A program made the translations under genes and the position numbers. From Spirogloea muscicola (lineage: Eukaryota > Streptophyta > Zygnematophyceae > Spirogloeales > Spirogloeaceae), in assembly GCA_009602725.1 (NCBI GenBank), contig WELB01000003.1, positions 520,517 to 584,516 on the forward strand: DNA of 64,000 nucleotides, read 5' to 3'. The number at the start of each line of letters is the position of its first letter. Within the stretch, counting starts at the first letter, position 1. Positions 24,114 to 44,285 of this stretch are shown one piece after another. The notes under the pieces were generated by a model that had not been told where the DNA came from, did no database searches, and saw only the letters and a program-made list of their open reading frames with translations.

Positions 24114-26513
24114 GCACTTACGACCAATCGGCTTTTAAGCAAAACATTTTACTGCATCCTCACATGAATGTCCAACTTCTCATGTCCAAACTCGAATCAG
24201 TACCAGGTTTGGAGCCTTTCACCACAATAGCAGCAGTGTCTAGGACGTATACATTCATTGCACTGAAGCAGAAATGGACAAGCATGTAACTCCTGCAAGA
24301 AGTACATGCCGAATTGTGCAACAGAATGATCAATCGCCTAGATCCTCTGTACAGCCTCTCACACCCTTCCCTTTTGCACAAAGCGTCACGACTGTGCCTC
24401 ATCACTGTACTCCCATAGCAGTGCCTTGCCTTGATTGGCTAGACATGCTCATGCTGCATATTCTTGTTGTATTTGTATGTTGTTCTGACACCAAAAGCTT
24501 ATATTACTCAAGTCCGAGAAGGATGCATTCCCCCTCCTGAACGGCTCCAGGGATGGATCTTGGTCATGCGGGGAGAACTCCATTGTAGCCCAGCATGACC
24601 ACCGTATACATACAGACATTGTTGGGTACAGTATTGGAAGTCCAACAGAAGACAGTCTCTCGAGCGTCAGCCATCCGAATGGTCCGACCAACAGGTCTTC
24701 ATCTGACACACGCTCGTCAGAATCTTTGCACCTCATTGATCTGACCCGACCACGAAGCCCACAAAGCACGGGGGTTCTGCTGTCTGCTGTATGCTGTATG
24801 TCACGCTTACAATAGGACATCCTTCAACATGCCGAGTAATACATGCACTGCCTCACCCTTTTCCTCCATGCCAGCCATCAAGAAGGTGTCCCAAGACTGA
24901 CCATCAACTTACCAACACCTCATCAGGTAGTCGTTCAGGTGCTAGGGGCTTGAGGCAGCCTCATTGATGCGCTCAAGGAGGAATTTTTGCAGGTCAGGGA
25001 TTATGTCCACCTCATCTAGGTCTTTGTGCATTGTATAAACGCCCTCAGGCTATGCAGTGCATCTCATGCCCTACCGCCACAGCTTTACTTCATATCGCCC
25101 TCGCATCCAGTCACTCCTCAGCAACGTATTTGCACTTATCTCTAGAAGGGTTTGAGGAGAGGTATTTTATCCAATTTCAAGCGGGCGACTTCCGTCCACT
25201 CATATGTATACTCGATGTGAAGGCCGCTCTTCAAGTTACTCCCCAAGGAGTGCATAACGTTACCTTCCCGTTCTGACAAGCGGGTAATCGCCCTCGTCTA
25301 ACCCTCAAACCCCAAACGGCCGGAAGTGCTGCATTTTCCAGAACGAATGCCCAGGAGCAAGCCTTGCTCTGTAACGTTCCCGCCATTTGGGAGTGCCAAC
25401 GGTGCCAGTGACCTTGCATTTTCGTCTCGTCAGTACCGTTTGGGAGTCCCAAACGGTGCCGGTAACTTGGCTACAGTGTAGCTTAAGCACGGTCCGAGGC
25501 TCCAGGCTTCGTACCGCTGGTGCACGGACGATGCCGCGGCATCGTCCGCCAGGCGTATCGTCCGCGAGGCGCTCTGCTTCGCTCACACGCGGCAGCGTCG
25601 GGCAGAGTCGTCGTGTCCCCTTTTGTTAGGCCCGGCCCCCTCTGAGGAGGACCTTGACTTTGGGGCGACCCGCTTCAGATCCTGGGGGCAGTTGGGCCCG
25701 TGACGCCAAGCGAAGAGATTGCTCGCCCATTGAGAATGGGGGCTGGGAAAGGCCAGCCTACAAAGAATGGACAAGATGCGAAGAGCCAAACCGAAATAGA
25801 AACGGAAAAGAGAAGAGAATGAAAAGAAAGAAGAGGGGCACAGCCCTGCTGCTGCCTTAAGTTGCAGCCGCTGCCATAGCCTCTGCTGCTGCCGACTGCT
25901 GTCCAGCCCGTCGCCCCATGTCGGGACACCTTGTAAGCCAGACCCTTCGTAGAGCCACGCCTTTTGGCGGTGCCTCAGGGTAAGACTTCCGCTGCGCTGT
26001 GCGCGAGAGTATGGGCTGTGGATTGCATTCCACTCTGTAAGGTGTTGTCTCCAAAACACTCTATGTCCGAACTCCAAAGAGGACGTTATGTGCGTGTAGG
26101 GATAGGAACGTGACATGCGCTGACAACCCGCCTTGACTGGACCTGCGAAGCCGTCGAGCCCAGGTTCGACTCCCAGAGCCCCTGGTTCTGGCCCAGCACC
26201 CCCGCTAGTCACGGCGATGTCCACCTATGAGGCTCCCTCCTGCCTGAACAATGCATTGACTTGATGTAGCCCCTTTCAAGCCATGCGCACCACGCGCCTT
26301 ATTTCTCTCTGTAGCGAGCACGGCAGCCGGTCTCGCGGCCTCCCAGTCCACTGGAACTCCCCGAGGCCAGACGAGAGCTGGCCGATATTTCGGCGCGCGT
26401 ATTTGGGCCAGCCAAATTGAGTACAAATTGCAGGACGCAGCGCCTCCGTTGTACGCGGATGCGCTTTGCAGGAGCACCGAGTCCAACCTCCTCTCACACC
26501 TCTGCCGACTTTC
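24114..26513. other. Sparse interval after MAD2
   Basis: No exon chain with recognisable conservation was found. A minus frame at 24449-24820 has no domain. A perfect 24-bp palindrome lies at 25525-25548. Module A occurs at about 25735-25775 (GCTGGGAAAGGCCAGCC) and a sequence like reverse module B at about 26283-26315. Confidence 0.4.
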
Positions 26514-27047
26514 ATGGAGGCCGTCAGATCATCTGACATCGACGCTGAAGCCCTTATCAGAGCTGGGCCCACAAAGCGTTTCTATACAGATGCGCTACAC
26601 CAATCCCATGCTTACGCTTCATTCAATCTAACTGAAGCGAGGGTGGACGCCGCCTACGATGCCGAGGTGCGTCGCTTTGCAACAGTAAAGTCGAGGCAGG
26701 ATTTGTTGTTTCTTCCCCCAGCAAAGCACGATGAGGTTTGCGGTCGCTTCCTCGCATGGAGGGAATGGGAGGCGGGTCCACGGAAGCCCACCGACATCAG
26801 CTTCTGGGTGGCAGCTCAGTCACTGGAGCGCTTCCAGGAAGTTCTCGAGTGGGTCCGCTGTGACTGGATTCTCTCAGAAGCCATCACCAAAGACAAAGAC
26901 GACGCAATGCCTTGGACCCCTTGGGCCCATTGGACCACCCTACATGTGCTTATGGCACATGGAATGACCGCTGGCACATTCACAGTGACGCTAAAGAGGG
27001 TCCAGGCGGATGAAGAATCTCGCTGCAGGTGGCCACCCACGAGATAG
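26514..27047 (+). CDS. Hypothetical protein, 177 residues, function unknown
   Basis: I do not recognise this frame. From ATG 26514 it reads 177 codons to a TAG stop, has balanced amino-acid composition and contains tryptophan-rich stretches (RFLAWREWEAGPRKPTDISF, WVAAQSLERFQEVLEWVRCD). The frame stays open upstream to 26466 without ATG, so an upstream exon is possible. No transmembrane segment, signal peptide or repeat is visible. It lies in repeat-bearing DNA and could be a fragment of a mobile element. Whether it is expressed cannot be told from the sequence. Confidence 0.35.
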   Translation: MEAVRSSDIDAEALIRAGPTKRFYTDALHQSHAYASFNLTEARVDAAYDAEVRRFATVKSRQDLLFLPPAKHDEVCGRFLAWREWEAGPRKPTDISFWVAAQSLERFQEVLEWVRCDWILSEAITKDKDDAMPWTPWAHWTTLHVLMAHGMTAGTFTVTLKRVQADEESRCRWPPTR

Positions 27048-27495
27048 ACTCTGTCACGGCGGTGTGGAGGGGTGATGACGGGCGAATTTGGAAGTATGGG
27101 TTTAGGTATGGGTGTCTGTTGACGTGCTCCGTCTTCACCTTAGAAGGGCTCATGATGAGCTTGAGGAGGCCAGTACATCCACTTTGTTTCATCAATGACA
27201 AATTCCTGATGTGCAGCTTATTTATGATACTGTGCTTGTTTGATTACCTTGCTAGCGTCCCTTCTTTACCAAGCATTCTTGACCTCCACACGTGCTTTGC
27301 TTGCTTGCCTGCCACGTGATCTGTGATAATGGATACACTTCCCTGCTAGTCGGCCCTATCGATTTCTTATGGTAGTCTACAACCTGTGGCATGACATTTT
27401 CCTGTGTACAAAGCATAGCGAGAGTCACACTAGTGCTTCATACACAATCTGCTCAATGCTGGTGAGCGAATGGCCTCTACATGACAATATGTCAA
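27048..27495. other. Intergenic, before the 3' end of the VTT gene
   Basis: AT-richer spacer with no recognisable feature. Confidence 0.6.
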
Positions 27496-29322
27496 TTATA
27501 CAAGTTTGGAGGTAGACATCTGCCTCCGAATCACCACTGGAAGGAAAGATAGCCCTGCAATCAATACAACAGTCAGGATTGTTTGTGCATCGTACAAATC
27601 TCTGATTGAGTTGAGTCGTGAAAGAATCCTGCCGGCCTTTATCTGCACCCAGTTCCCAGGTATGGAGCCCAACAGGGTAGCGAGAAAGAATGGTCTGCAC
27701 AACAAGGACATGAGAACTTACACGCCAAGTACTTGATGAATACGCAAGAAACGCGGGAGTTACAAAGCAAGGTCATAACACAGGATGACATGATGTTTGC
27801 AAGTAGCTGGTTAGAGCAATCAGATTGGCAAGACCTAGCAAGATGCGGACAGGCATTTTTGCAAGACCAGCCTACTCAGCGGCAGTGCTGCAGGGCATAG
27901 CAGCTATTCTTAGCGGAGCAGGAGCGCAATCAGGGATACGAAGGGGACCTGAAGGGTACGGAGATGAGGGGAGAGCCGACGTTGACAAACCAGTTGGGCA
28001 AGACCTGCGTGATGCGCAGCACGAGCATGTAGTTGACAAGGCTGTGGCGGTGCTTGTGCACCTCACGGCTGAGCGCCTCGCACTTGGCAGGAAAATAGTG
28101 GTACACAATCTCGCGGAGAACCAGGCTGGACAAGCAGTAGCACAGGGACGAACCCAGCACCACGAGGACCTGCAAGTCATGCCAGGGCCATGGAACTTCT
28201 TGTGAGCCGGCAAGTAAGGAAACACTGCGGTCAGCTCAGCCGCGACAAGCTTGCCACAGCGCCTGCGAAGATAGATGCTCTGTCAGCCTGGCCAATAATA
28301 GGTTAGAGAGCAGCGAAGCTTGCCGTTATGAGTGCGAGGGCCTTGTAGAAGTCGAAGAGGGAGCCGGCGAGGAGGTTGAGGAAGAGGCAGCCCGGCACAA
28401 CGAATGTCTGGAGGAAGAGGTAGAGGCAGGAGAAGCCGACCACGACCTGGCACGGCCATGCCGAACCCGCGCACCCAGTTGAGTTACACAAAGCTTTGGC
28501 TCGTATAAGTAACTACACTCGCCAACTGGCAATCTGGTTGATCTAGGTGCCGAGTGCCCAGAAGGGGCTCTTGCTGCCAAGCGCTGCGCTGTTGCCACAT
28601 GACAAGCTTTTGGGTTTGGGATTTGGGTTGAGCTTAGCTTATGATTTAGGGTTAGGGCCCGCCCACAGCAGGCGCTGCTCCTCTGCTGCTGGCGCACCTG
28701 TGTTTCATACTGGTCGCCGTAGAGGTCCAGCGTCGAGCGCACGGCCCGGAGCTCCGCCAGGTTGCGCGGCACCCGCAACAGCAGGGGCTCGGCGGGCGTC
28801 ACCGCCGTCGCCGCCGCAAGCCCGCTGGCGGCGGCGCCATCACTGGCGAGCGCGCTCTGCAGGGTGTTGACCTGCCACAGGCAGTGCGTCGCAAGCAAGT
28901 GGGCACCGCTGGCAGGGCAATCAGTGGCTCTCTGAGACGGTCCCGTGGCAAAGAAGAAGTAACATGACGGCAAGATGGGGCCAGTCCATGGCGGCGGGCG
29001 GGGGTACCTTAGGCAGGCTGGCGGCGATGGCGAGGAGCCCAGTAAGGGAGCCGAGGAAGGAGGCGGCGAGGAGCAGCAGCTTGCGGGCCCACTGCCGCCG
29101 GTCGGGCTTGAGGTCGGCCAGCCCGCTCAGGGTGACGGGCTCGGCGCCGCCGCGGCCGAGCAGGCAGCTGCTGACGCAGCCGGCAGTGGCGGCGGCGGCG
29201 GCGGCGGGGGCGGCGGNCGCGCCCGCACAGCTCTTGAGCACGTTCACAGCGCGGAAGGCGGCGGGCGCGGGCTCACTGCCGTCGTGCCGGCGGTCGACGA
29301 GGACGGCCGGCTCGTCCAGCAT
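27496..29322 (-). CDS. VTT-domain (SNARE-associated Golgi / TMEM41-like) membrane protein
   Basis: Members of this family are multi-pass ER/Golgi proteins; TMEM41B and VMP1 act as lipid scramblases in autophagy and lipid transport. Exons 29322-29008, 28871-28698, 28446-28324, 28169-27949 and 27694-27496 join in phase and give 343 residues. An Ala/Gly-rich N-terminus with one n is followed by a hydrophobic segment (LLLLAASFLGSLTGLLAIAA), then the VTT core: YLFLQTFVVPGCLFLNLLAG, VNYMLVLRITQVLPNWFVNV and FFLATLLGSIPGNWVQIKAG. The exon 3 donor appears to be GC (ACG followed by GCAAGC): no GT occurs between the conserved FDFYKALALIT and an in-frame stop. It is divergent from SMC5, whose ATG is 429 bp away. 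Confidence 0.9.
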
Positions 29323-29750
29323 CGCGGCCGCTGCGCAGCGGTCGCTACATGGGCCGGCAGCGCGCGAGCTCAGCTCCACATGCAGGCCGCGACGCAACGG
29401 GCGGCGGCGGCGGCGGCGGCGGTGCCAAACGGTGGCGTGATGGAGGACGTTCTGTTCGTTCCGTCACGTTCGCACCCGCCCGCCAGTTTCAGTTCAAAAC
29501 CTGGAGCGTCTCGCCTGCCCGCCGCCGCCGCCCGGCACGCCGCTGCCGAGCTCTGTGGGCGGCCGGTGCTCAGCGAGGCTCCGCCTCGGGTGAGGGCGCG
29601 CGGCCGAGGGGCCTGGCAGTGGCGCCTCCAGGCGCTGGCGGAGAAGAGGAGGCGCCAGCTGGGCGGCAGCCGCAGCACAGCGCCCCTCAGCCTCGGCGCT
29701 GCACTCGGCCGCCGGGTTCAGTCTGCGCAGCTGGATCCAAGGCTGCAACG
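29323..29750. other. Shared upstream region of the VTT gene and SMC5
   Basis: GC-rich with a (GGC)n tract at about 29398-29422. Frames on both strands are low complexity. It is the likely bidirectional promoter. Confidence 0.5.
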
Positions 29751-37915
<8,165 letters not shown>

Positions 37916-38558
37916 ATTACCAGTTCTCAGCAGCCCAGAAGCTCAATTGTGCTGCATTCCCAGCATCTGTCAAATTTGAGGCGCTATGATCTACCCCATG
38001 ACTCATTGCAGGCTTGATGCCATCAAAAGATGTAGGCTTTGAGCCAAGCACTTGCATCGTTCACAATGGGGTAACAAGTAAGATAATGAGTGACTAGGTT
38101 GTAGCCTTAAGGTGTGCCTAATCACTTTGTGGTATGTACAGGTTGGAAAGATGGATGTTCAATCCTACAGAGACTCATACCAACCTACTGATAGCTTTTC
38201 TGTCCCCTGTTTTGCTTACTCTCAAAAACCTGGCCACCACTGTGCATCTCACGGTCAATAGCCTGGGCCATAACCGCGTCGTGAGCATGTAAAACCTCGG
38301 TACGAATAGCGCTACGCTCCACCGGTGGGAGCCGGGCATGGCGCATAGGTGACATGGACTTAGGTGGCAAGGCAAGCGTGCTTTAACCAATGGTTGGGTG
38401 TTCATTAGACTGCTAGCTGGATACTTGCACTTTCACTTATGTAGTATTACTTGCTCCAATGTAAATCACGCTGTCAGAACTGCAAAGGAAGCCTCTATAG
38501 CTACATTACCTTGCCATATCAACAACATAAAATGTTTACTTTGTGTATCTTGTTAGCA
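37916..38558. other. Intergenic, between convergent SMC5 and YCII-YicC gene
   Basis: It holds both 3' UTRs. No domain is visible in the short frames. Confidence 0.6.
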
Positions 38559-41500
38559 CTACTCCACATTTGCAGCTTGCTCCCGCAGTTGTTCTATTGC
38601 CTGCTTCATTCTGAGGCCCAGTTGAGTCAAAGCCATGTCGGCAGCCTGCACAAGTAGCTTGTCGTGCTTAAGAAGCTGTTCATTTACATGCCAAGTTCGA
38701 AGGCAGGGCAGGCGAGGTTGCATCTGCAAGGAGGATGCTCAAGCAAGAGCTAAGAACATGAAGCATTCAGATCCAGGTTCAGAATTTGACATATTGACTA
38801 CTGAATCAGAGCCATCTGCCATTTGCATCTTGCCTTGGAGCAAAGCGTGTTGGCCTCTCTGTGAAGCTCCTGTGTCAAGAACTCCAGTGACCTCCCTACA
38901 CGTACCACTTCCTGGAGGGGCCTGGCACACGACCAGCGAGGCTCTTAGAGCTCCAGTGCAATGCTCACATCCTGCCTGTAGCAGTGCCTCAGGCAAGCTG
39001 CCTACCTGGACTTGCTCGGGCTGATCAGGAGCTCCTCTGCTGACTTCACGTGTATCCGCAACCTGTCCAACTGACACACAAGAAAGTGCAAACAATCTTG
39101 TGCAATTACAAGTGGAAGCACATATTTCTGTAGGTCAGAAGAGGCCAGTGGCCATTGGGCTGCCTAGATGGTCTATCTACACACAATGTTATGCAAGGTG
39201 GTAACATTTTGGATGTTGCTCTTGAGGACAGACTGTCTTGAGGACAGACTATCTTGAGGACAGACTGATGCAATTGTCCACTCATCACCTTCCCACATGG
39301 GAGTGGAAGCAGCCAGAGTACTCTAACCCCTTAGAACTCACCTCTTCTCGAACATCCATGCGCGTAGCCAAGTACGCAGCCTCCTGCTCAAGCCTGCCAC
39401 GGTCCAGCTCCAAGCCAGTCTCCAGGAGTTCCTCAACCTGCTCATCACAGACTGGCCGCTGAGCAAGCGAGGCTATGGCACTGGTAAAAGATATCATTGA
39501 CAAACGCACCTGACTCCCAGTAACAAGGCAGTGCTTAGTACTTTCCCTGTGCAGAGTACGTTCCTTATGTAGAGGTTTCTTTGCTCACCTGTGACCTAAG
39601 CTTCTCTTTCATGGCCTTGGGCTGCGCTTCAGCAAGCCGTGCGGCCTGTTCCACCAGCACGGCGATCTCGGTCAGGTGGGAGCGCAGGACGCTTGCCAGT
39701 CTCGTACCCTCGCCCCGGCGGCTCAAGGCCAGCTGCTCCAGAGCGGCCGCCATGCTGTCATAACCAATGCCCAAGGGCCATGATGAACTTTGCAGTGGAA
39801 ATTGACTGCAGAAGCGTCTGCACTCATTATGACCCCTTGAATTGTGTTCTGCACTGCTACTGGTGTTTATATTATGCTCGTATCACATGCCATGCCAGTC
39901 CTACACTGACTTGCCTAGAATCACACGCTGTCCTTGCTCGCGCCTTACGATTGGTAGATTTGCCCCTAGCAGCCCAGTCCACCAACGTGAATACCTTGCA
40001 GAGATAGCCTCCAGCTGTTGAACGTCCTCACCATCCTGACTATCAGAGCTTCTGCAGTCCACCCGCTCTAAGATGCCCTGTCAGTCAGAACCTGCCGGTC
40101 AGGACAGATGCTCCCTATCAATCTCAATGGATGCCCTCTTTCTGTTGATGGGAGCAGAAAGGCCAGGAACTGGCTAGGAGACCTGCTCCAGACAGCTCAG
40201 CATGCAGGACAACCCAGAATACATGTTGATGCTGTGACTTACAGGCAGTCTCAAGATGCTGTCAAGTGTCAGAATTGGGGAAAATTGCAGCTGAGGCAAC
40301 TTCACATCCAAGGCTTCCGCTGCCTCAAGGACCTGCCCACCATGATAGGAGCTGCTGAGAGGCCCTGATGTTGGCCTTGAAGCTGCAATTTTGATATTTT
40401 ACAAGAGGCAGCAGCCTGGTACTGGTACTGAAGTCTCTACCCATACCCTCACTATGCAGATCCATGAGTGGTGGAGCAGACGACCTGTTTGGTATGTCGG
40501 ATTGCTCAGGTGAAGGGCCTGACACCACTGCAGAAATTCAGGCTATTCTCATGTGCCCTGACACAGGTGGAGCAAGGAATAGCATCAGAACCTGTCTGAC
40601 GGCAGCCTCATTGATGACGATTTTGGTTGCCTTCTCCGCAACTTCTTCTGACTGCTACACGTAAGACGCACCATTGAGAAAATTTCTTAGCTCTGCCCCT
40701 TCCACCAGAATTGGGTCCTACGGAAGCGTGTCTCCACTGAAGAGGTATGGCACTTGTGGCAGAGCTGTGGCACCTGCAAGGTGAGGGTGGTGTTAATCGT
40801 CCCGCGAGCAAAGCGCTGCTGTGCAGAAGTTGCAAGCGCCTGCTGGAGGCCCGAAAACCTGTCGGGCAGCCGGCACTTGACGTCCAGAGTACGCCCATTG
40901 ACGCTCCTCATCTGCATGACCAGCCGAGACTCATCTGCCTCACATCTTGCTAACAAAGAAGGATGCATCATCAATGACTACAGTAGACAACTTGCAATCA
41001 ATGCTGAAATATCTTGAGCATAATCAGCGGCTAGAATCTCCTACCAATCCAATTTCACCATAAGAAAGTAAAGGTCAACGCAGGCACAATAGAACAGCAC
41101 CTCCCAGCACCATGTCAGCCCGTCCACACGGCCCTCGGAGGTAGCAAACCCCGTCATGCCCGAGATACCCACATCGCCCAGCAGTGCTGCCGCTTGTCCC
41201 AAGTTGTCACCGTCCACTGGCCCAATGCCAGATGTGACAGCAACGGGGTTGACAGGCGGCAGTCTTTCGACACTCTGGTCGCACCCAACGACCACTGCCC
41301 ACGGGCGGATCCACCACTTGGTCACTAGACCATTCAGCACATATGGATCCCTTGCTGCAAACTGCTCCGCATCTGCATCCAATCTTCAGCTTAGGCATCT
41401 ATGTGCCAATGCATGTGCATAATTACTGCTCTCACATGGAGGAGCTGCACTGAGCAGTACCAGCAGCAAGAGCACAATCTGAAATATTATTCTTACCGAT

Positions 41501-41713
41501 AATGTGCCCAACATGGAAGACGAGGACGGCACTGTCAACTGGATCATGCAGTGGGCCACCTAGCAGGAGGTCGCCGCGCACAACATGCTCCTGGCAGAGT
41601 GCCAAGTGCGCTGCACGGTGTGGCGCCCGCCTTTCCACAACGTTCTTGACGTACTCTGCGTGGTACAGCAGCCGCATACAAGTCAGGCTGGCCCTGGACT
41701 TCACCAGCTCCAT
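38559..41713 (-). CDS. Predicted fusion: N-terminal YCII domain plus YicC-type (DUF1732) domain
   Basis: Eleven exons join in phase: 41713-41497, 41372-41101, 40911-40774, 40651-40592, 40332-40243, 40077-39995, 39754-39589, 39458-39342 (or from 39509), 39070-39006, 38891-38834 and 38645-38559, about 450 residues. The YCII part reads YHAEYVKNVVERRAPHRAAH, LLLGGPLHDPVDSAVLVFHV and ARDPYVLNGLVTKWWIRPWA. After a linker of about 40 residues the YicC part starts at MTGFATSEGR (41157): RSVNGRTLDVKCRLPDRFSG, VINEAAVRQ, LDSILRLPG, EQEAAYLATRMDVREE, LEFLTQELHREANTLCSK and KQAIEQLREQAANVE. Bacterial YicC is an endoribonuclease. YCII is a small ferredoxin-like fold of unclear activity. Exon 2 encodes the end of YCII and the start of YicC with no stop between. 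The exon 10 donor appears to be GC (AAG then GCAAGA). The start could be 41713 or 41677. Confidence 0.85.
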
Positions 41714-42724
41714 ACTGCGCCGTCAAGAGTTGAGCATGCCTCTAATTGTGAGTCATTGATTTCATCAGCTGCTGGAGATTACATCTGTGAGAAGAAGCCG
41801 ACCAAGGATCAGGAGTCTACACTGTCATTGGCTCAGACTTGCTAGTACTTACATTGCTGATTCCTGCAGAAAGCTAGATGCAAGAAGTGGTGGCCAATTG
41901 CTTTTAGTTCCTCAGCTGCCAAGCCTTGAACAATCTGCAATCCTCTCGCTATCGACAGGCAGTTTGTGCTTCGCTGCTGACTACACAAAGCACGACAGCT
42001 GTGACATCGTTGTCGTGGAGAACCATGTGCAGAGAAGGTGCTGTATGTGCTGAATTGAGCCCTCGCTGTGGCTGAGATGCTAAGCCAGCAGACTGCGACC
42101 TGGCATTTTGATGGGCATGGAACGAGGGCAGGAGTCCCAGCCTCGGAACGTTTCTTGGACCAATTCTAACGCTTTTCTGGACCATTCGAGCTTTGTCCAT
42201 TGTTCTCTGGGCTGGCCACAATCGCACCCCGTCGCCCTCTACTGGAAGAGTCTTTCTTGTTATTCTCGGAACGTGAGCTTGGGCAGGAGGGAGAACCCAA
42301 GACGGGAGGGAGGGTGCGGTGCAGAAGCTGGGGGATTTAGTAAGTAATTAAGGTTCATGGTTATGGAGGTCCAGGTCAATACCGCGACTTAGGGCTAAGA
42401 GGGTGCAACGTGTAGAATTCGAGGTCTAGGGTTCGATTCAGGATGCGTCACCGTAGAAGAGCACGAAGTGTCGCCTGGCCCGCTCCCCACCGGCCGCGGC
42501 CGCGGTGGCAGAGGCCGCCCGTGCCGGCGCCCATCTCGCGGCGACGGCTCCGGTGCCGCTGTGGCCGCGGCCATAGCGGCAGTCGGCGTCCGCCAGCAGG
42601 CGCCGCGGCGGCGGCAGGCGGCGGGCGGCGGCGGCCAGCATCGCTTGCGCTGCTTCACGCCGCCATGGCGNTCGTCCTGGCGCTGAAGCCGAGCGGCGCT
42701 CACCATTTTGATGTGTTCGCATAG
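41714..42724. other. Interval between the YCII-YicC gene and the receptor-kinase exons
   Basis: The left part has mixed composition. A half-site like the 17604 hairpin (CTGGAAGAGTCTTTC) is near 42242. From 42440 the DNA is very GC-rich, with one n at 42671. The upstream exons expected for the receptor kinase could not be found here. Confidence 0.45.
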
Positions 42725-43911
42725 GTCACGGACACAGGTGCCGGCATCTCGCCAGCAGACGCGCCACGCCTCTTCCGCAAGTTTGCAGCCGCCGACCCCG
42801 TTGCCGGCCGCGGTGCTGGCGGTGCCGGCCTCGGCCTTGCCATCTGCAAGCGGTTTGGCAATGGCCGCCCTTAAACCACTTTCTGCTGCTCCATCTCACT
42901 TCCTCTGCCATTCCTCGTCTCCCTTCAAAACCCCCGTGCATACCTCACCTTCTACATCCCTCTCTCTCATCTGCAGATTCGTGAACCTGATGGGCGGCCA
43001 CTTGTGGGTGGAGAGTGAGGGTGCTGGTCGCGGCACGACCGTCACATTCACGGCGCGGCTTGGGCCGCCCCTTCCGGAAATGGAGGAGGCGCGACCGAGC
43101 CCAGGGCGCGCTGGCACTGGTGCTGCTGCCAACGGCGAACTCCTGGTGCCCGCCAGGCGCTGTGACTTCTCAGGGGTCAGGGTTTTGGTCACAGACGACA
43201 ACAGGTGCCCCTTCCTCCCATCCCCTGCTGCCCACCTCCCTCCTCTCTCCCTCCTTCCTTGGGGCCATGCCCTCACCTCCCTCCTTTCTGGCACCCTCCT
43301 CATGTTGCAAGATGACCAGACATTGCCCCATGGCAATGCATTTTCCTGCAGCGTCAACCGAATGGTCACGCGGGGCCTCCTGACGCGACTTGGATGCGAC
43401 GTCACTGTCGTGAGCTCCGGCCGTGAGTGCCTGTCTGCCATGCTGCCCGGCCACGGCTTCACGGTATGCTGCCATAACCCATATCCAGAACAATAGGCCT
43501 TCAGGCAATGAGCGATCCTCTCGTATACCACATCCCTCATCTGATTCCCCTCTTCTTTTAGCACAAGACTGTGGCGCCTTCCTTGCTGCTCTACACAACT
43601 TACAGCTGCCCAGGATGCCGAACGGTGCGCAGGTGCTGCTGCTGGACCTGATCATGCCAGAGATGGACGGATACGAGGTCGCGCGCCGCATTGCTGAGAA
43701 GAACATTGCCGGTCCAGAGCGGCCCTTCATTGTCGCACTTACAGCCAACACTGACGCTGACACACGCGAACGCTGCCTGCAGCTCGGCATGGATGGCGTT
43801 GTCACCAAGCCCATCTCGCTTGAGAAGATGAGCACCGTGCTCTCGGAGCTCCTCAAGAGCGGCTCCATTGCCAGCGGCGGCGGCGGCAATGGCACCCCTG
43901 TGCTTCTCTAG
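42725..43911 (+). CDS. Ethylene-receptor-type (ETR1-like) hybrid histidine kinase, C-terminal half
   Basis: Four exons, 42725-42852, 42977-43204, 43352-43463 and 43606-43911, join in phase and give about 257 residues. The first encodes the end of a HATPase domain: [18 protein letters not shown] and [10 protein letters not shown]. The second continues [20 protein letters not shown] and starts a receiver (VRVLVTDDN). The rest completes the receiver: [20 protein letters not shown], the phospho-acceptor stretch [24 protein letters not shown] and VTKPIS. The pattern [19 protein letters not shown] is close to the ETR1 receiver. Expected N-terminal parts (membrane segments, GAF, dimerisation/His domain) are not visible upstream, where GC-rich sequence with an n begins. 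The gene is truncated, broken or misassembled at its 5' end. If complete elsewhere it would be an ER-membrane ethylene/cytokinin-type sensor. Confidence 0.85.
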
Positions 43912-44285
43912 AACCATCAATGCAGACCACCAACTTAACCCCCCTCCTACCTCCCACCCACACATTACCTGTGCAGGGCTCACAGGCGGAAGTCAAAGAT
44001 GTAAGTCCAGCATCATCGTTCTCTTATCCTCTTGTTACTTGCCTTTCCCATCCAGGCGGAGTGTCTAACGCATTAGCTAAGCGCCTGACTAAACTGAAGA
44101 GAACATACCAAGCACGAACTTTGCCTTGCAGTGCCCACCCTTGCCTCCGCCTGCTGCGATTATGGGCACAGAATATCCTGCTACTTAGGCTTAGGTACAA
44201 AGATCGCACAAAGGCACTGCAATGCTGCTTCCTTGTACCTGGCTGTCAGGACAGCGTCCTCAGCGGAGGCTCTCAGCAGATGATT
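43912..44285. other. Intergenic, between convergent receptor kinase and J-domain gene
   Basis: 3' UTR sequence of both genes; nothing else seen. Confidence 0.6.

Noticed and set aside
26100-26210. Possible tRNA gene (GGTTCGACTCC B-box-like sequence at about 26163)
   Set aside because: The flanking bases do not form a T-stem, and no acceptor or anticodon arm could be paired.
42425-42445. Second B-box-like GGTTCGATTC
   Set aside because: No T-stem pairing and no A-box at the right distance.
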